From positions 1 through 56,572 of the forward strand of contig JAGBFR010000016.1 of assembly GCA_017936375.1 (NCBI GenBank): DNA of 56,572 nucleotides, given 5' to 3'. The translations under genes and the position numbers were made by a program. Source of the DNA: Clostridia bacterium (GTDB taxonomy: Bacteria > Bacillota > Clostridia > Christensenellales > Aristaeellaceae). Of the stretch, positions 18,971-27,557 are shown piece after piece (position 1 is the stretch's first letter; each line of letters begins with the position of its first letter). The notes beneath the pieces are model-generated. The model saw nothing but the letters and a program-made list of their open reading frames with translations, did not search any database and had not been told where the DNA came from.

Positions 18971-19607
18971 ATCGGGCATCCCGGATTTCCGCGGCGTGGA
19001 CGGGCTGTATCATCAGCAGTTCCGCGAGCCGCCGGAGACGATCATCTCCCATACGTATTATGTGAAGCACCCCGACGTGTTCTTTGAATTTTACCGCACG
19101 CGCATGCTCTACCCGGATGCAAAGCCCAACATTGCGCATGAGACGCTCGCCCGCTGGGAACGGGAGGGGAAGCTCTCCGCCGTGGTCACGCAGAATATCG
19201 ACGGCCTGCACCAGATGGCGGGCAGCCGCGCGGTCTATGAGCTGCACGGCAGCGTCCATCGCAACATCTGCCGCCGCTGCGGAAAGGTCTATGACCTTGC
19301 GCAGTTCATGGCGCTTGAGGATGCGGTGCCCGTCTGCACGGCATGCGGCGGGCGCGTGAAGCCGGACGTCGTGCTCTATGAAGAGGGATTGGATCCCCTG
19401 ACGATTCAGGGCGCGGTGGACGCCATCCGATGCGCGGATCTTCTGATTGTGGCGGGGACGTCGCTGACGGTCTATCCCGCCGCGGCGTTCCTTGATGAGT
19501 ACACAGGCCGCAGGCTGGTCCTCATCAACAAGACGCCGACCAAGCGCGACGACATCGCCGACCTCGTTCTGCATGAGGGGCTGGGCGACGTGTTTGCGCA
19601 GCTGTGA
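18959..19607 (+). pseudogene. Host sirtuin (Sir2) gene, 5' end removed by prophage
   Basis: The frame reads ISTESGIPDFRGVDGLYHQQ and then VVTQNIDGLHQMAGS, ELHGSVHR (catalytic His), and four zinc cysteines (CRRCGK, CTACGG), ending at 19607. This is the NAD-dependent protein deacylase family, but the first 30 or so residues, including the start of the NAD loop GAGxS, are missing; the cut falls inside the GAGISTESGIPDF motif. A GTG at 18996 could open the frame but would give an inactive protein. The 5' part should lie beyond the left prophage end; precise excision would restore the gene. Confidence 0.88.
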
Positions 19608-19619
19608 GCATAGAAAAAC

Positions 19620-19645
19620 GGCCCGCCGGGTTGTCCCGGCGGGCC
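19620..19645. terminator. Hairpin between convergent sir2 and yfhO-like genes
   Basis: GGCCCGCCGGG-ttgt-CCCGGCGGGCC, a perfect 11-bp stem. The left flank AAAAAC gives a T-run on the minus strand, so it works mainly for the leftward gene 19662..22049. Confidence 0.75.
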
Positions 19646-19661
19646 GCTGCATTGTGTCAGA

Positions 19662-22049
19662 TTATGAGGCTTTCTTTCTTATCAGGAGGACATAGCCAGC
19701 CAGCGTAATCGCTGCGATCAGGCTCATCGCCAAGCCAAGGCGCAGGCCGCGCGTGCGGTAGGTGAACTCGATCTCATGCTCGCCCGGCTCGACCCATACG
19801 CCCATGAAGGCGACGTCGCAGGGGATGATCTCCGCCTTCTGCCCGTCGACGGCGGCGGTGAAGCCCTTGTCATACGGGATGGTGAAGACGAGCAGGCCGG
19901 CCTCCTTGGCGTCAATGTGCGCGCTGAAGCCGTCGGGGCTCGTCTCAAAGCGGTCGCAGGCGTTCTCCCGCAGGCGCGCGGCGCTTTCCTTCCAGTCGGG
20001 AATACCATACACATCAAGGCGGGGCAGGTCGATGCGCTCCAAGTATTCGTCGTCGAGCGTCGCTGCGGCGAGGAGCACCTGGCCGAGCGTCTTCTCGTCC
20101 ATGCGCTGGTGATGCGTGCCGGTGACAGTCGTCTGCAGGAAGCCCATGGGCACAGCGGCGTCGCTGGTATAGACCTTGAAGCCATTCTCCTCGTGGCTGT
20201 AGACAAAGCCCTCGGGGATGGTCTCGCCCTCGTCAAACTGATGATACTGCGTGACGCTCAGCAGCGCGCGGAGCGCACCGGAGGCGTCCGGCGGGCGGAC
20301 GGTGGTCGACTCGTCATAGCCAAAGCCCGCCATCGAGACAAAGCGCCCGACTGTCGAGGAGCGCAGGGAGGAGAAGCAGGTCAGCGAGGACTGGCCGCGC
20401 AGCAGGCCGTAATTGCGAAGGCGCATGCCGTAGTCGATGCGGGTGTACGCTTCCGGCTCGGGCAGCGTGAGCGCGCCGAGCGTGGGCGCTGCAATGTCGG
20501 ACAGTTCGTATACGCCGCTGCCCGGGTCCGTGCCGCCGGAGAGGATCTCGCGGTCGCCCACGGCGATATACGCGCCGTACTGCACGCAGGCGCACAGGCA
20601 CACGAGCGCGAGCGCCTGCCCATAGCGCAGGCGGCGGAGGATGAGCGCGAGCATCACGCCGGCGCCCAGCAGCGAGAGCGTGATCGCCATGACGCGGAAG
20701 GCGTCGCCCGCGTAGGCGCCGGTGCGGCGGTTTGTGATGATCTGCGCGATGCGGCTGAGCAGCCCGCCCTGCGCGCTTATCGCGTCAAGCGCGCCCTGCG
20801 GCAGCAGGAAGGGGATCGTGAGCGCGACCGCCGCAAGCGTACAGGCAGCGAAGGCGACGACCCATGCACCGCGCCGGGGAACATCCCATGCCTCCGCGCA
20901 GAAGGGGAGCGGACGATCCTTGAGCGCAAAGACCGCAGCGAGGGCCAGCATGAGCGCAAGGCCATACCACCAGCGGGTGTAGGCGACATTGGTGAACAGC
21001 GCGAATGCGCCGCACAGCACGGGAACGACGCTGCAAACGAGCAGCGCGGCGAGCAGCGCGCGCAGCCAGCCGTGCTTCCTGCCGCCCATCAGGACGGCGG
21101 CGCCGGTCATGCCCAGCACGGGCAGATGGCAGGCGGTGGAGGACCAGCTGTGCGCATCGCCGTAGAAGGCGTGTACGACGTTGCTCTCAATCGGCATGAG
21201 CAGAGCGCGCATGCGCTCAAGGATCACCGACGGGCTGTATGTCATCGTGAGCAGAGAGCCGGTGCCTCCGCCCGTGCGCGTGATGGAGAGCATGTACCAC
21301 ATCGCCGGGACGAGGATCACGCCCGCGAGCGCGCAGCCGATACCGCACTCAAAGACGGTCATGACGACGCGCCGCATGCTGCGCGCGGGCTTCCATTCCT
21401 CTGAGAAAAAGCGGAAGGCGAAGTACAGCGCGGCAAGCAGCGCGCTGGAGAGCATGAAGTAATAGTTGACCAGCGTATTGAGCCCGCAGAAGAGCGCGAG
21501 CAGCCCGGGGCGCGGGCGGTCGCTCATGGCGATCTCCAATCCGAGGAGGATCAGCGGGAAGAAGGCGACGACCTCTGTAAAGTGATAGAACTGCGTGTTG
21601 ACGATGGTGAAGGAGGAGAAGGTATAGAGCACGCTGCCCAGCAGCGCCAGGCGCGGCTCGCGGGTCATCCTGCGCAGATACAGGAAGGCGGCGAGCATGC
21701 AGACGGCGTGCTTGAGCACGGCCATGATGCTCACGCCGTAGGGGATCAGCGCCTCGTCAAGCAGCGCCAGCGGCCAGACGAAGGGGCTGCCCAGCGTGTA
21801 GAAGGCATAGCTGCCCACGGAGGGCGCGCCCAAAAACGTGCTGAAGGAATAGCCGCTCAGCCCGCCGCGCATGCTGCGCCGGGTTTCAAGAATGAAGGGG
21901 AGCTGCTGCTCGATGTAGTCCCCGCGCGTGACAAAGCGCCCGCCGTAGGGCAGGATGGCCGGGGCGAGGGCGATGAGCGCGAGCAGCGCGCCGAGAAAGA
22001 ACGCATGCGCGGCGGTGATGCGGCGCCTTGCGGTGAGGGTGTTGTTCAT
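19662..22049 (-). CDS. YfhO-family membrane protein
   Basis: 795 residues from ATG 22049 (MNNTLTARRRITAAHAFFLG). About 12-13 membrane helices in the first 560 residues, with the family's early loop (YGGRFVTRGDYIEQQLPFIL), then a large outer domain (PEAYTRIDYGMRLRNYGLLR to GFTAAVDGQKAEI) and a last membrane helix. YfhO proteins are polytopic and related to GT-C glycosyltransferases; some glycosylate lipoteichoic acid in Bacillaceae. Substrate here is unknown. Single leftward gene with terminators on both sides, so probably its own unit. Confidence 0.8.
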   Translation of the reverse strand: MNNTLTARRRITAAHAFFLGALLALIALAPAILPYGGRFVTRGDYIEQQLPFILETRRSMRGGLSGYSFSTFLGAPSVGSYAFYTLGSPFVWPLALLDEALIPYGVSIMAVLKHAVCMLAAFLYLRRMTREPRLALLGSVLYTFSSFTIVNTQFYHFTEVVAFFPLILLGLEIAMSDRPRPGLLALFCGLNTLVNYYFMLSSALLAALYFAFRFFSEEWKPARSMRRVVMTVFECGIGCALAGVILVPAMWYMLSITRTGGGTGSLLTMTYSPSVILERMRALLMPIESNVVHAFYGDAHSWSSTACHLPVLGMTGAAVLMGGRKHGWLRALLAALLVCSVVPVLCGAFALFTNVAYTRWWYGLALMLALAAVFALKDRPLPFCAEAWDVPRRGAWVVAFAACTLAAVALTIPFLLPQGALDAISAQGGLLSRIAQIITNRRTGAYAGDAFRVMAITLSLLGAGVMLALILRRLRYGQALALVCLCACVQYGAYIAVGDREILSGGTDPGSGVYELSDIAAPTLGALTLPEPEAYTRIDYGMRLRNYGLLRGQSSLTCFSSLRSSTVGRFVSMAGFGYDESTTVRPPDASGALRALLSVTQYHQFDEGETIPEGFVYSHEENGFKVYTSDAAVPMGFLQTTVTGTHHQRMDEKTLGQVLLAAATLDDEYLERIDLPRLDVYGIPDWKESAARLRENACDRFETSPDGFSAHIDAKEAGLLVFTIPYDKGFTAAVDGQKAEIIPCDVAFMGVWVEPGEHEIEFTYRTRGLRLGLAMSLIAAITLAGYVLLIRKKAS

Positions 22050-22144
22050 GGTGTGAATCAGTCCGCCTTGGATGAGAGTCGGCAGGAAGAGCCCTGCGCA
22101 TGATATGTTTATTGTACGTTCCGCATCTGACGGTGTCAAGCAAA

Positions 22145-22171
22145 TTAAAAAACGCCGCAGAACTGCGGCGT
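22145..22171 (-). terminator. Terminator after the NrdD-like gene
   Basis: Minus strand ACGCCGCAG-tt-CTGCGGCGT followed by TTTTTTAATTT; ends the 22183..22452 transcript. Confidence 0.85.
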
Positions 22172-22182
22172 GCAAAGGTGTG

Positions 22183-22452
22183 TTACATGCTGATCCCGTG
22201 CTTGAGGCGGTCGCGCTCCTCGGCGCGCTTGGCGTTGTTGAAGCGGTCGAGCGTGCCGACCAGATAGCCGGTGATGCGGCGGATGCGGTGGAAGGGCTGA
22301 TTGCTGAAATGATAGGCCAGTTCAACGTAATCGCCGTCCAGATGGATATCGATGGAATCGGGCTCGCGGCCATAGAGCTCGGCGCCGCGGGCGATGTAGG
22401 CGTTGATTTCTTCCTGCGGGCAGGTACCGCCCGTCATACGGACTTCACACAT
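22183..22452 (-). CDS. Small NrdD-C-terminus-like protein
   Basis: 89 residues from ATG 22452 (MCEVRMTGGTCPQEEINAYI), since GGAGG lies 9 bases upstream. The ending RRITGYLVGTLDRFNNAKRA followed by EERDRLKHG resembles the GY....WNdgK.aEf.dR region near the C-terminus of anaerobic ribonucleotide reductases and of short NRDD-type proteins in Clostridia. No glycyl-radical motif is visible, so it is not a full reductase. Acidic N-terminal half (ELYGREPDSIDIHLDGDYVE). Lone gene; role unknown. Confidence 0.5.
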   Translation of the reverse strand: MCEVRMTGGTCPQEEINAYIARGAELYGREPDSIDIHLDGDYVELAYHFSNQPFHRIRRITGYLVGTLDRFNNAKRAEERDRLKHGISM

Positions 22453-22486
22453 GGGCAAGACCTCCATATCTTGTATCTGTGAGGAT

Positions 22487-22514
22487 ATTATAGCACAAAC
22501 TGTTGAGATGTCTA
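22487..22514 (-). promoter_or_regulatory. Promoter of the NrdD-like gene
   Basis: Minus strand -10 TATAAT (22487..22492) with TAGACA 16 bp upstream (22509..22514). The start would lie near 22480, giving a leader of about 28 bases. Confidence 0.55.
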
Positions 22515-22597
22515 CTGTTTTTGATCGAATGTATGAGGTTATTTTTCTGCAGTCAGCCAGCCGCGCCGGGGATGCGGGATGCGGCGCCCGGAAAGAG

Positions 22598-22621
22598 AAA
22601 AAGCCGCCCCTCGGGGCGGCT
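22598..22621 (-). terminator. Terminator after the SGNH gene
   Basis: Minus strand AGCCGCCCC-ga-GGGGCGGCT then TTTTTC, right after the stop of 22628..23944. Confidence 0.85.
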
Positions 22622-22627
22622 GATCGA

Positions 22628-23944
22628 TTACAGGCTGCGCAGGAAATCCTCGATGATCGTGGAGCGGTATTCGTGCGCCTTGGGGTTGGGATGCTGGTCC
22701 TCTTCGGATTTCTGGAAGGCTGCGTCGCGCAGATCCTTGGCCTTGACGGCGACCTTCTCGTAGCGGCCGCTGATGCCCATGGGGATGCTGTCGTCGCCCT
22801 TCAGGTCCAGGCAGGGAATGCCCCAGTACGCGCAGATTTCCTTGACGGCATTGGCGTATTCCTCGGTCATCCACGCATCGGCGATGATGACGCCGACCTT
22901 GGCGTACGGGCAATTCGTCAGGATATGCTCAAAGACGATGTTGTACGCGCCCCAGAGGGTGGCGTTGGTCTCGTCCCAGGGGTTGCCGATCAGCAGACCC
23001 TTGTTGCCGATGTTCGTCTCGTTCAGGCCGAACATGAGGGTGATGTAGTCCGCGTCCGCCGGGATATCCAGATAATCCGAGACGGAGAAGGCGCGCATGG
23101 TATCGTCCAGATTGGTCAGGCGCATGCCGGAGTGGGCCATGTTGACCAGCGTCATGCCGTTGCGCTGGGCGATCCACCAGGGATAGGTCTTGTAGGACTG
23201 GGTGTCCTCATCCCAGGTGTCCGCTGTCTTTTCGTCAAAGGGACCGGCGGTGAAGGAGTCGCCGCAGGCGACGTACTTCTTGCCGTAGAGCACATTGGAG
23301 CGCTCGAGGATGGCGGTCAGGTCGGCGACCTGCTTTTCAAGCGTGGTCACCTTGTCCTGATAGTCCTCGGCGACAAAGGTGAGGCCCGTGTTCTCCCAGT
23401 CGTATTCCATCGTCAGGAAGACGACGCTGAGGAAGGTCTCGCTGTAGCCATAGGAGAAGAAGCGGACGTACGCAGCGCCGTCGGGGGCGACGACGTTGAC
23501 CGTCTCCGGGGTGAAGGAGTCGATGCCGTACGCGGCGCTCTGCAGGATGCGCTCATTCTCGTCATACCAGATGACGCTGGCGTTGAATTTGCCCATGCTG
23601 GTGACCATGAAGGCGTCGCCCTCGACGACGGGGATCAGGTTCGTCCGCTGGCCGGTGGCGTTCTCCATCGGCACCCAGTCGCCGGTCTTGTTGTAGTAGC
23701 CGCCGTCGTTGGTCTCGATGGTGATCTCCGGGCTGGGGCTGGCGTTGTGGTAGATCTGCCCGCCCGGCAGGACATAGAGCTTGGAGGGATCGGTGCAGTC
23801 GGCGATGCCCTCCGCCGGCAGGAGCGCCGTGTCGCTGTATGCCTCGGAGCCCTCGGTGAGCGCCTTATAGACATAGACCTCGTCGGCCAGCGCTGCGCTG
23901 CACAGAAGGAGCGCGAGCAGAATCATTGCGGCAGTTTTCTTCAT
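22628..23944 (-). CDS. Secreted SGNH/GDSL hydrolase
   Basis: 438 residues. Signal peptide MKKTAAMILLALLLCSAALA. The first 200 residues are a beta-rich domain (YVLPGGQIYHNASPSPEITI), then a short coil (VTTLEKQVADLTAILERSNV), then the SGNH hydrolase: GDSF block I (VACGDSFTAG), GLNE in block III (MFGLNETN) and the His of HPNPKAHEYR in block V. Probably removes acyl groups from polysaccharides outside the cell. SD AAGGAGG before ATG 23944; lies downstream of trpS with a terminator between. Confidence 0.85.
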   Translation of the reverse strand: MKKTAAMILLALLLCSAALADEVYVYKALTEGSEAYSDTALLPAEGIADCTDPSKLYVLPGGQIYHNASPSPEITIETNDGGYYNKTGDWVPMENATGQRTNLIPVVEGDAFMVTSMGKFNASVIWYDENERILQSAAYGIDSFTPETVNVVAPDGAAYVRFFSYGYSETFLSVVFLTMEYDWENTGLTFVAEDYQDKVTTLEKQVADLTAILERSNVLYGKKYVACGDSFTAGPFDEKTADTWDEDTQSYKTYPWWIAQRNGMTLVNMAHSGMRLTNLDDTMRAFSVSDYLDIPADADYITLMFGLNETNIGNKGLLIGNPWDETNATLWGAYNIVFEHILTNCPYAKVGVIIADAWMTEEYANAVKEICAYWGIPCLDLKGDDSIPMGISGRYEKVAVKAKDLRDAAFQKSEEDQHPNPKAHEYRSTIIEDFLRSL

Positions 23945-24002
23945 GGAAATCCTCCTTGGGCATTCTCCTTGGGAATCCTTCTTGCGGATGTGCGGGGGAT
24001 GA

Positions 24003-24032
24003 GAAAAACCGGACGCGCTTTCGCCGTCCGGT
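24003..24032 (-). terminator. Terminator after trpS
   Basis: Minus strand ACCGGACG-gcgaaagcgc-CGTCCGGT followed by TTTTTC, just after the trpS stop. Confidence 0.8.
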
Positions 24033-24039
24033 AAGGGGT

Positions 24040-25068
24040 TTACTTGGCGACGTAGCCGATCTTCTTCATGAACTTCTGAAGGGTGCGCTCGGCGAGCATG
24101 CCCGCGCGTTCGGCGCCGGTGCGGTAGACGCTCTCCATGTACTTCTTGTCCTTCATGATCTGGTTGAAGCGGTCCTGAATCGGGGCGAGCGCCTCGATGG
24201 TCACGTCGGTGGCGGCGGCCTTGAGATCGCCGTAGCCCTTGCCCTCAAAATCCTCGACGAGCTTCTCGATCGGCTCGCCGCTCAGCGCGCTGATGATGGA
24301 GAGCAGGTTGGAGACGCCCGGCTTATTCTCCGGGTCGAAACGGATGCTGGCGTCGGAGTCGGTGACGGCGCGGCGATACTTGCGGCGGATGACGTCCGGC
24401 GTATCGAGGACGGAGATGAAGCTGTCCTCCGCGTCGGATTTACTCATCTTCCTCGTCGGGTCGGACAGGCTCTTGACGCTCGCGCCGGTCTTGGAATAGT
24501 AGCCCTCCGGGACGGTGAAGACATTGCCGTAGACGCCGTTGACGCGCTGGGCGATGTCGCGGCAGATCTCCAGATGCTGCCTCTGGTCCTTGCCCACCGG
24601 CACGAGATTGGCCTGATAGAGCAGGATGTCGCCCGCCATGAGCACCGGATAGGTGAACAGGCCGCAGTTGATGTTGTCCGCATGCTTGGCGCTCTTGTCC
24701 TTGAACTGGGTCATGCGGTTCATTTCGCCCATGTAGGTGTAGCAGTTGAGCAGCCAGGCTAGCTCTGCATGCTGATGCACATGGCTCTGGAAGAAGAGCA
24801 CGCTCTTCTCCGGGTCAAGGCCGGAGGCGAGGAGCAGGCCGAGCATCTGCATGGCGTTCTGGCGGAACTTCGCCGGCTCCTGACGGACGGTGATGGTATG
24901 CAGGTCGGCGACCATGTACAGGCAGTCGTATTCGTCCTCGAGCAGCTTCCAGTTGCGCATCGCGCCGATGTAGTTGCCCAGCGTGGGCGTGCCGGTGGGC
25001 TGGATGCCCGAGAGGATGCGCTGCTTCCTGACGGGGGCCTGGGTCTGCTGTCCGTTCTGCTGTTCCAT
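24040..25068 (-). CDS. trpS: Tryptophan-tRNA ligase
   Basis: 342 residues from ATG 25068 (MEQQNGQQTQAPVRKQRILS), SD GGAGG 10 bases upstream. Class I synthetase: HIGH-type motif PTLGNYIG with SGIQPTGT before it (about residues 20-32), KMSKS in DPTRKMSKSDAED, and the Trp pocket GEMNRMTQFKDK and AGDILLYQANLVPVGKDQRQ. Slightly extended Gln-rich N-terminus. I looked for a T-box in the 5' region and saw none, so it seems to be simply expressed. Confidence 0.95.
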   Translation of the reverse strand: MEQQNGQQTQAPVRKQRILSGIQPTGTPTLGNYIGAMRNWKLLEDEYDCLYMVADLHTITVRQEPAKFRQNAMQMLGLLLASGLDPEKSVLFFQSHVHQHAELAWLLNCYTYMGEMNRMTQFKDKSAKHADNINCGLFTYPVLMAGDILLYQANLVPVGKDQRQHLEICRDIAQRVNGVYGNVFTVPEGYYSKTGASVKSLSDPTRKMSKSDAEDSFISVLDTPDVIRRKYRRAVTDSDASIRFDPENKPGVSNLLSIISALSGEPIEKLVEDFEGKGYGDLKAAATDVTIEALAPIQDRFNQIMKDKKYMESVYRTGAERAGMLAERTLQKFMKKIGYVAK

Positions 25069-25151
25069 AGAGGGGAACCTCCTTTGCTGATAAGCGCGTG
25101 CGCGCATGTTTTTTTTCATGAGGCCGCGTTCCCTGCGGCGGATGATAGTTC

Positions 25152-25180
25152 ATTGTATCACAAAGCGTCCCCATACGCAA
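25152..25180 (-). promoter_or_regulatory. Probable trpS promoter
   Basis: Minus strand -35 TTGCGT (25175..25180), 17-bp spacer, -10 TACAAT (25152..25157). Leader of about 75 bases to the trpS start with no obvious riboswitch fold. Confidence 0.55.
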
Positions 25181-25233
25181 GGCGGAGATGCCCTGAATCT
25201 GCGCTGCGGGAGGGGAGAAAAGCACAGATTTCA

Positions 25234-25262
25234 TTGACTTTTTGGCATGCCGGGGGTATACT
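25234..25262 (+). promoter_or_regulatory. Promoter of the GT2-GtrA gene
   Basis: -35 TTGACT (25234..25239), 17-bp spacer, -10 TATACT (25257..25262). Diverges from the trpS promoter about 55 bp away and probably drives the run of rightward genes that follows. Confidence 0.75.
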
Positions 25263-25326
25263 GTTGTCACCTGTCGGCATTTTGAATGCAGGCGGATAAA
25301 CATGCGTTTCTGATGAGGAGATATAT

Positions 25327-26373
25327 ATGGATCACAGCGAAAGAAGCCAAGCGGTCGTGCTGATTCCGGCCTATAAGCCGGATGAAAGGCTGATTACCCT
25401 GACCGAGGAACTGCTGGGCAGCGGCCTGCGGGTGATGCTCGTGGACGACGGCGGCAAGGAGACCTTCCGCCCGGTTTTTGAGGCCTGCGCAGCGCTCGGC
25501 GCGAAGGTGGCCGTGCATGCGGTCAATCAGGGCAAGGGCCGCGCGCTCAAGACGGGCATCAATGCCTGTCTCAACGAGTGGCCGGATCTGTGCGGCATCG
25601 TCACCGCGGACGCGGACGGCCAGCACACCCCCAAGGATATCCTGCGCCTGATCGACGCGATGCTCGAGCATCCGGACAAGCTGGTGCTCGGCTCCCGCGA
25701 GTTTACCGGCGAGGTGCCCTTCAAGTCCCTCTGGGGCAACAGGATCACCCGCGCCGTCTATCATCTGGTCAGCGGCGTGAAGGTCGGCGATACGCAGACG
25801 GGCCTGCGCGCCCTGCCGCGCTGCGCGCTGGAGGATATGATCCGCATTGACGGCGAGCGCTATGAATACGAGATGAACGTGCTGCTCAAGCTGCGCGATA
25901 TGAAGATCGGTGTGCATGAGGTGCCGATTGAGACCATCTACATCAACGACAACGCGGGCAGCCACTTCAATCCCGTGCGCGACGCGATCAAGATCTACAT
26001 GGTCATCTTCAGGCATCTGCTGACCTACATCTTCTCTTCCGGCCTGTCCTTTGTGATCGACTATGCGCTTTACTGGCTCTGCCTCGCGCTCGGCCTGCAC
26101 CGCGCGCTGAGCTATGGCCTGGCGCGCCTGGTGTCCTCGCAGGTCAATTACAGGATGAATAAGCACGCCGTCTTCGGCGGCCGCGGCGGGAAGTATTCCA
26201 TGCTCAAGTACTATGCGCTGTGCATCATGCAGGGCGCGATCGGCGCGGGCCTTGTCTGGTTCCTGCCGACGGTGCTGCCGGTCTCCGCGGGCTTCATCAA
26301 GATCCCGGTGGACATCGTGCTCTTTGCGATCAGCTACACCATCCAGCGCGACTATGTATTCGCCGACGACTGA
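25327..26373 (+). CDS. Fused glycosyltransferase family 2 and GtrA membrane domain
   Basis: 348 residues. N-terminal GT2 domain (about 1-220): VVLIPAYKPDE, VDDGG, NQGKGRALKTG, DADGQHTPKDI (DxD) and YEYEMNVLLKLRDMKIGVHE, as in dolichol/polyprenyl-phosphate glycosyl synthases. C-terminal GtrA-like domain with about four membrane helices (LSFVIDYALYWLCLALGLHR to DIVLFAISYTIQRDYVF). Such fusions make and flip polyprenyl-linked sugars for wall polymer or lipid glycosylation. SD GAGGAG-type before ATG 25327. Donor sugar unknown. Confidence 0.88.
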   Translation: MDHSERSQAVVLIPAYKPDERLITLTEELLGSGLRVMLVDDGGKETFRPVFEACAALGAKVAVHAVNQGKGRALKTGINACLNEWPDLCGIVTADADGQHTPKDILRLIDAMLEHPDKLVLGSREFTGEVPFKSLWGNRITRAVYHLVSGVKVGDTQTGLRALPRCALEDMIRIDGERYEYEMNVLLKLRDMKIGVHEVPIETIYINDNAGSHFNPVRDAIKIYMVIFRHLLTYIFSSGLSFVIDYALYWLCLALGLHRALSYGLARLVSSQVNYRMNKHAVFGGRGGKYSMLKYYALCIMQGAIGAGLVWFLPTVLPVSAGFIKIPVDIVLFAISYTIQRDYVFADD

Positions 26374-26384
26374 GATAATCAATC

Positions 26385-27557
26385 ATGATGGACAACAGGA
26401 ATCAACCCGATCCCCGTGAGCGCGATCAGGGCGCTGCGGGCGACATGGCGGAGCATACCGAGGGTCAATCGGCGCGGGGGCGCGCGCAGTCGCGCTCCCC
26501 GTTTTTTGCATTCTGTTCTTCCGCCGTTTCTTCTGTCTCTGCTGCCTTTGCGTCCGTTAGGGAGCATGCGGCGGCGCTCCTGCAGGCGTGCGGGGCGCGC
26601 CTTGCTGCTGCGGCGGAGGGGCTTTCCTTCCGCGCGATCGGGCAGCTGATGGACAGCGGCGCGCTCTCCCGGCTGACGCCGGAGGCGTGGGCGGCGCTCC
26701 TCTGTGCCGCCGTGCTGCTGCTGCTCGCCCTCTGGGGCGAGATGGCCCGGCTGATTGCGCCCTCGGGCGTGTGGGCGGTGCTGCTCTCCTTCCTTGGCAC
26801 GCTGGTGTGCGTTCTGCTGCCCGCCGTGCTGGGGCTGGCTTCGCCGTGCAGGCCTGCCCTGCGGCGCAGGCCGGTCACCGCTGAGCAGCGCTTTGCGCTC
26901 GCTGTGACGGGCGCGGCGCTCGTCTGCCCGCTGTCGCTGCTGGCGGATCTGCCGTCCGCCGTGCTTGCGCGCTTTGGCGTTTTCCTGCCCGTGCAGGCGG
27001 CTGCCGCGCCGCAGGCGTCGCTCTTTCTGCCGATGCTGCTTGCCAGCGGCGTCGTCGCGCCGCTCTTCGAGGAGCTCTTCTTCCGCGGCGTCCTCGGCGG
27101 CCTTTTGAGGCGGCGGGGCGAGGGGCTTGCCGCCGCGGTGAGCGCGCTCGTCTTTGCTGCGGCGCATGGGGCGGATCTCTTTGCCGTTCGCGCGCTGATG
27201 GGCCTTCTGCTCTATGCGATCGTCCGCCGGACGGACAGCCTTGCGGCGGGCGTGATCGTCCATTGTCTGCACAACATCAGCCTCCTGCTCATCTCGTTTA
27301 TGGGGCTTGGCGGGCTGTTTTCCGGGTTGTCGCTGGTTTCCTGCGCGCTGCGGCTTGCCGGCACGGCGGTGTTCGCTGCCGGTCTTAGGCGCCTGTGGCG
27401 TGCGCGCCGCCCGGCGATGCCGGATAAGGGACCGGATAAGAAGCTGGATAAGAAGCCGGCAAAGCTGCGGCTCTCGCAGAGGGAATGGGGCATGGCGGCG
27501 GGCGCCGCTGCGCTTATGATCCTCTCGCAGATCATCGCGGGGGTGATGAAGGGATGA
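26385..27557 (+). CDS. CPBP-family intramembrane protease
   Basis: 390 residues. A disordered N-terminus is followed by about eight membrane helices. Motif 1 PLFEELFFRGVLGGLLRRRG (EExxxR), motif 2 FAAAHGAD (FxxxH) and motif 3 HCLHNIS are those of CPBP (CAAX protease/bacteriocin-processing) enzymes. A Lys-rich repeat (DKGPDKKLDKKPAKLR) separates the last helix. In bacteria such proteases trim peptides or protect against bacteriocins. The stop overlaps rlmH (GATGAAC), so it is co-transcribed. The start is uncertain because the SD is weak. Confidence 0.82.
   Translation: MMDNRNQPDPRERDQGAAGDMAEHTEGQSARGRAQSRSPFFAFCSSAVSSVSAAFASVREHAAALLQACGARLAAAAEGLSFRAIGQLMDSGALSRLTPEAWAALLCAAVLLLLALWGEMARLIAPSGVWAVLLSFLGTLVCVLLPAVLGLASPCRPALRRRPVTAEQRFALAVTGAALVCPLSLLADLPSAVLARFGVFLPVQAAAAPQASLFLPMLLASGVVAPLFEELFFRGVLGGLLRRRGEGLAAAVSALVFAAAHGADLFAVRALMGLLLYAIVRRTDSLAAGVIVHCLHNISLLLISFMGLGGLFSGLSLVSCALRLAGTAVFAAGLRRLWRARRPAMPDKGPDKKLDKKPAKLRLSQREWGMAAGAAALMILSQIIAGVMKG

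Noticed and set aside
18996-19607. Intact sirtuin gene from a GTG at 18996
   Set aside because: Conserved sirtuin codons continue upstream of that GTG to the prophage junction, so the gene is truncated rather than short.
25069-25151. T-box riboswitch in front of trpS
   Set aside because: No stem I/specifier loop or T-box core (TGGNACC-type) sequence and no terminator in the leader.
25267-26382. Long open frames on the strand opposite high-GC host genes (here and, for example, 32692..33972 and 40298..42403)
   Set aside because: They are mirror frames of clearly coding genes, lack SDs and encode Arg/His/Ala-rich nonsense.
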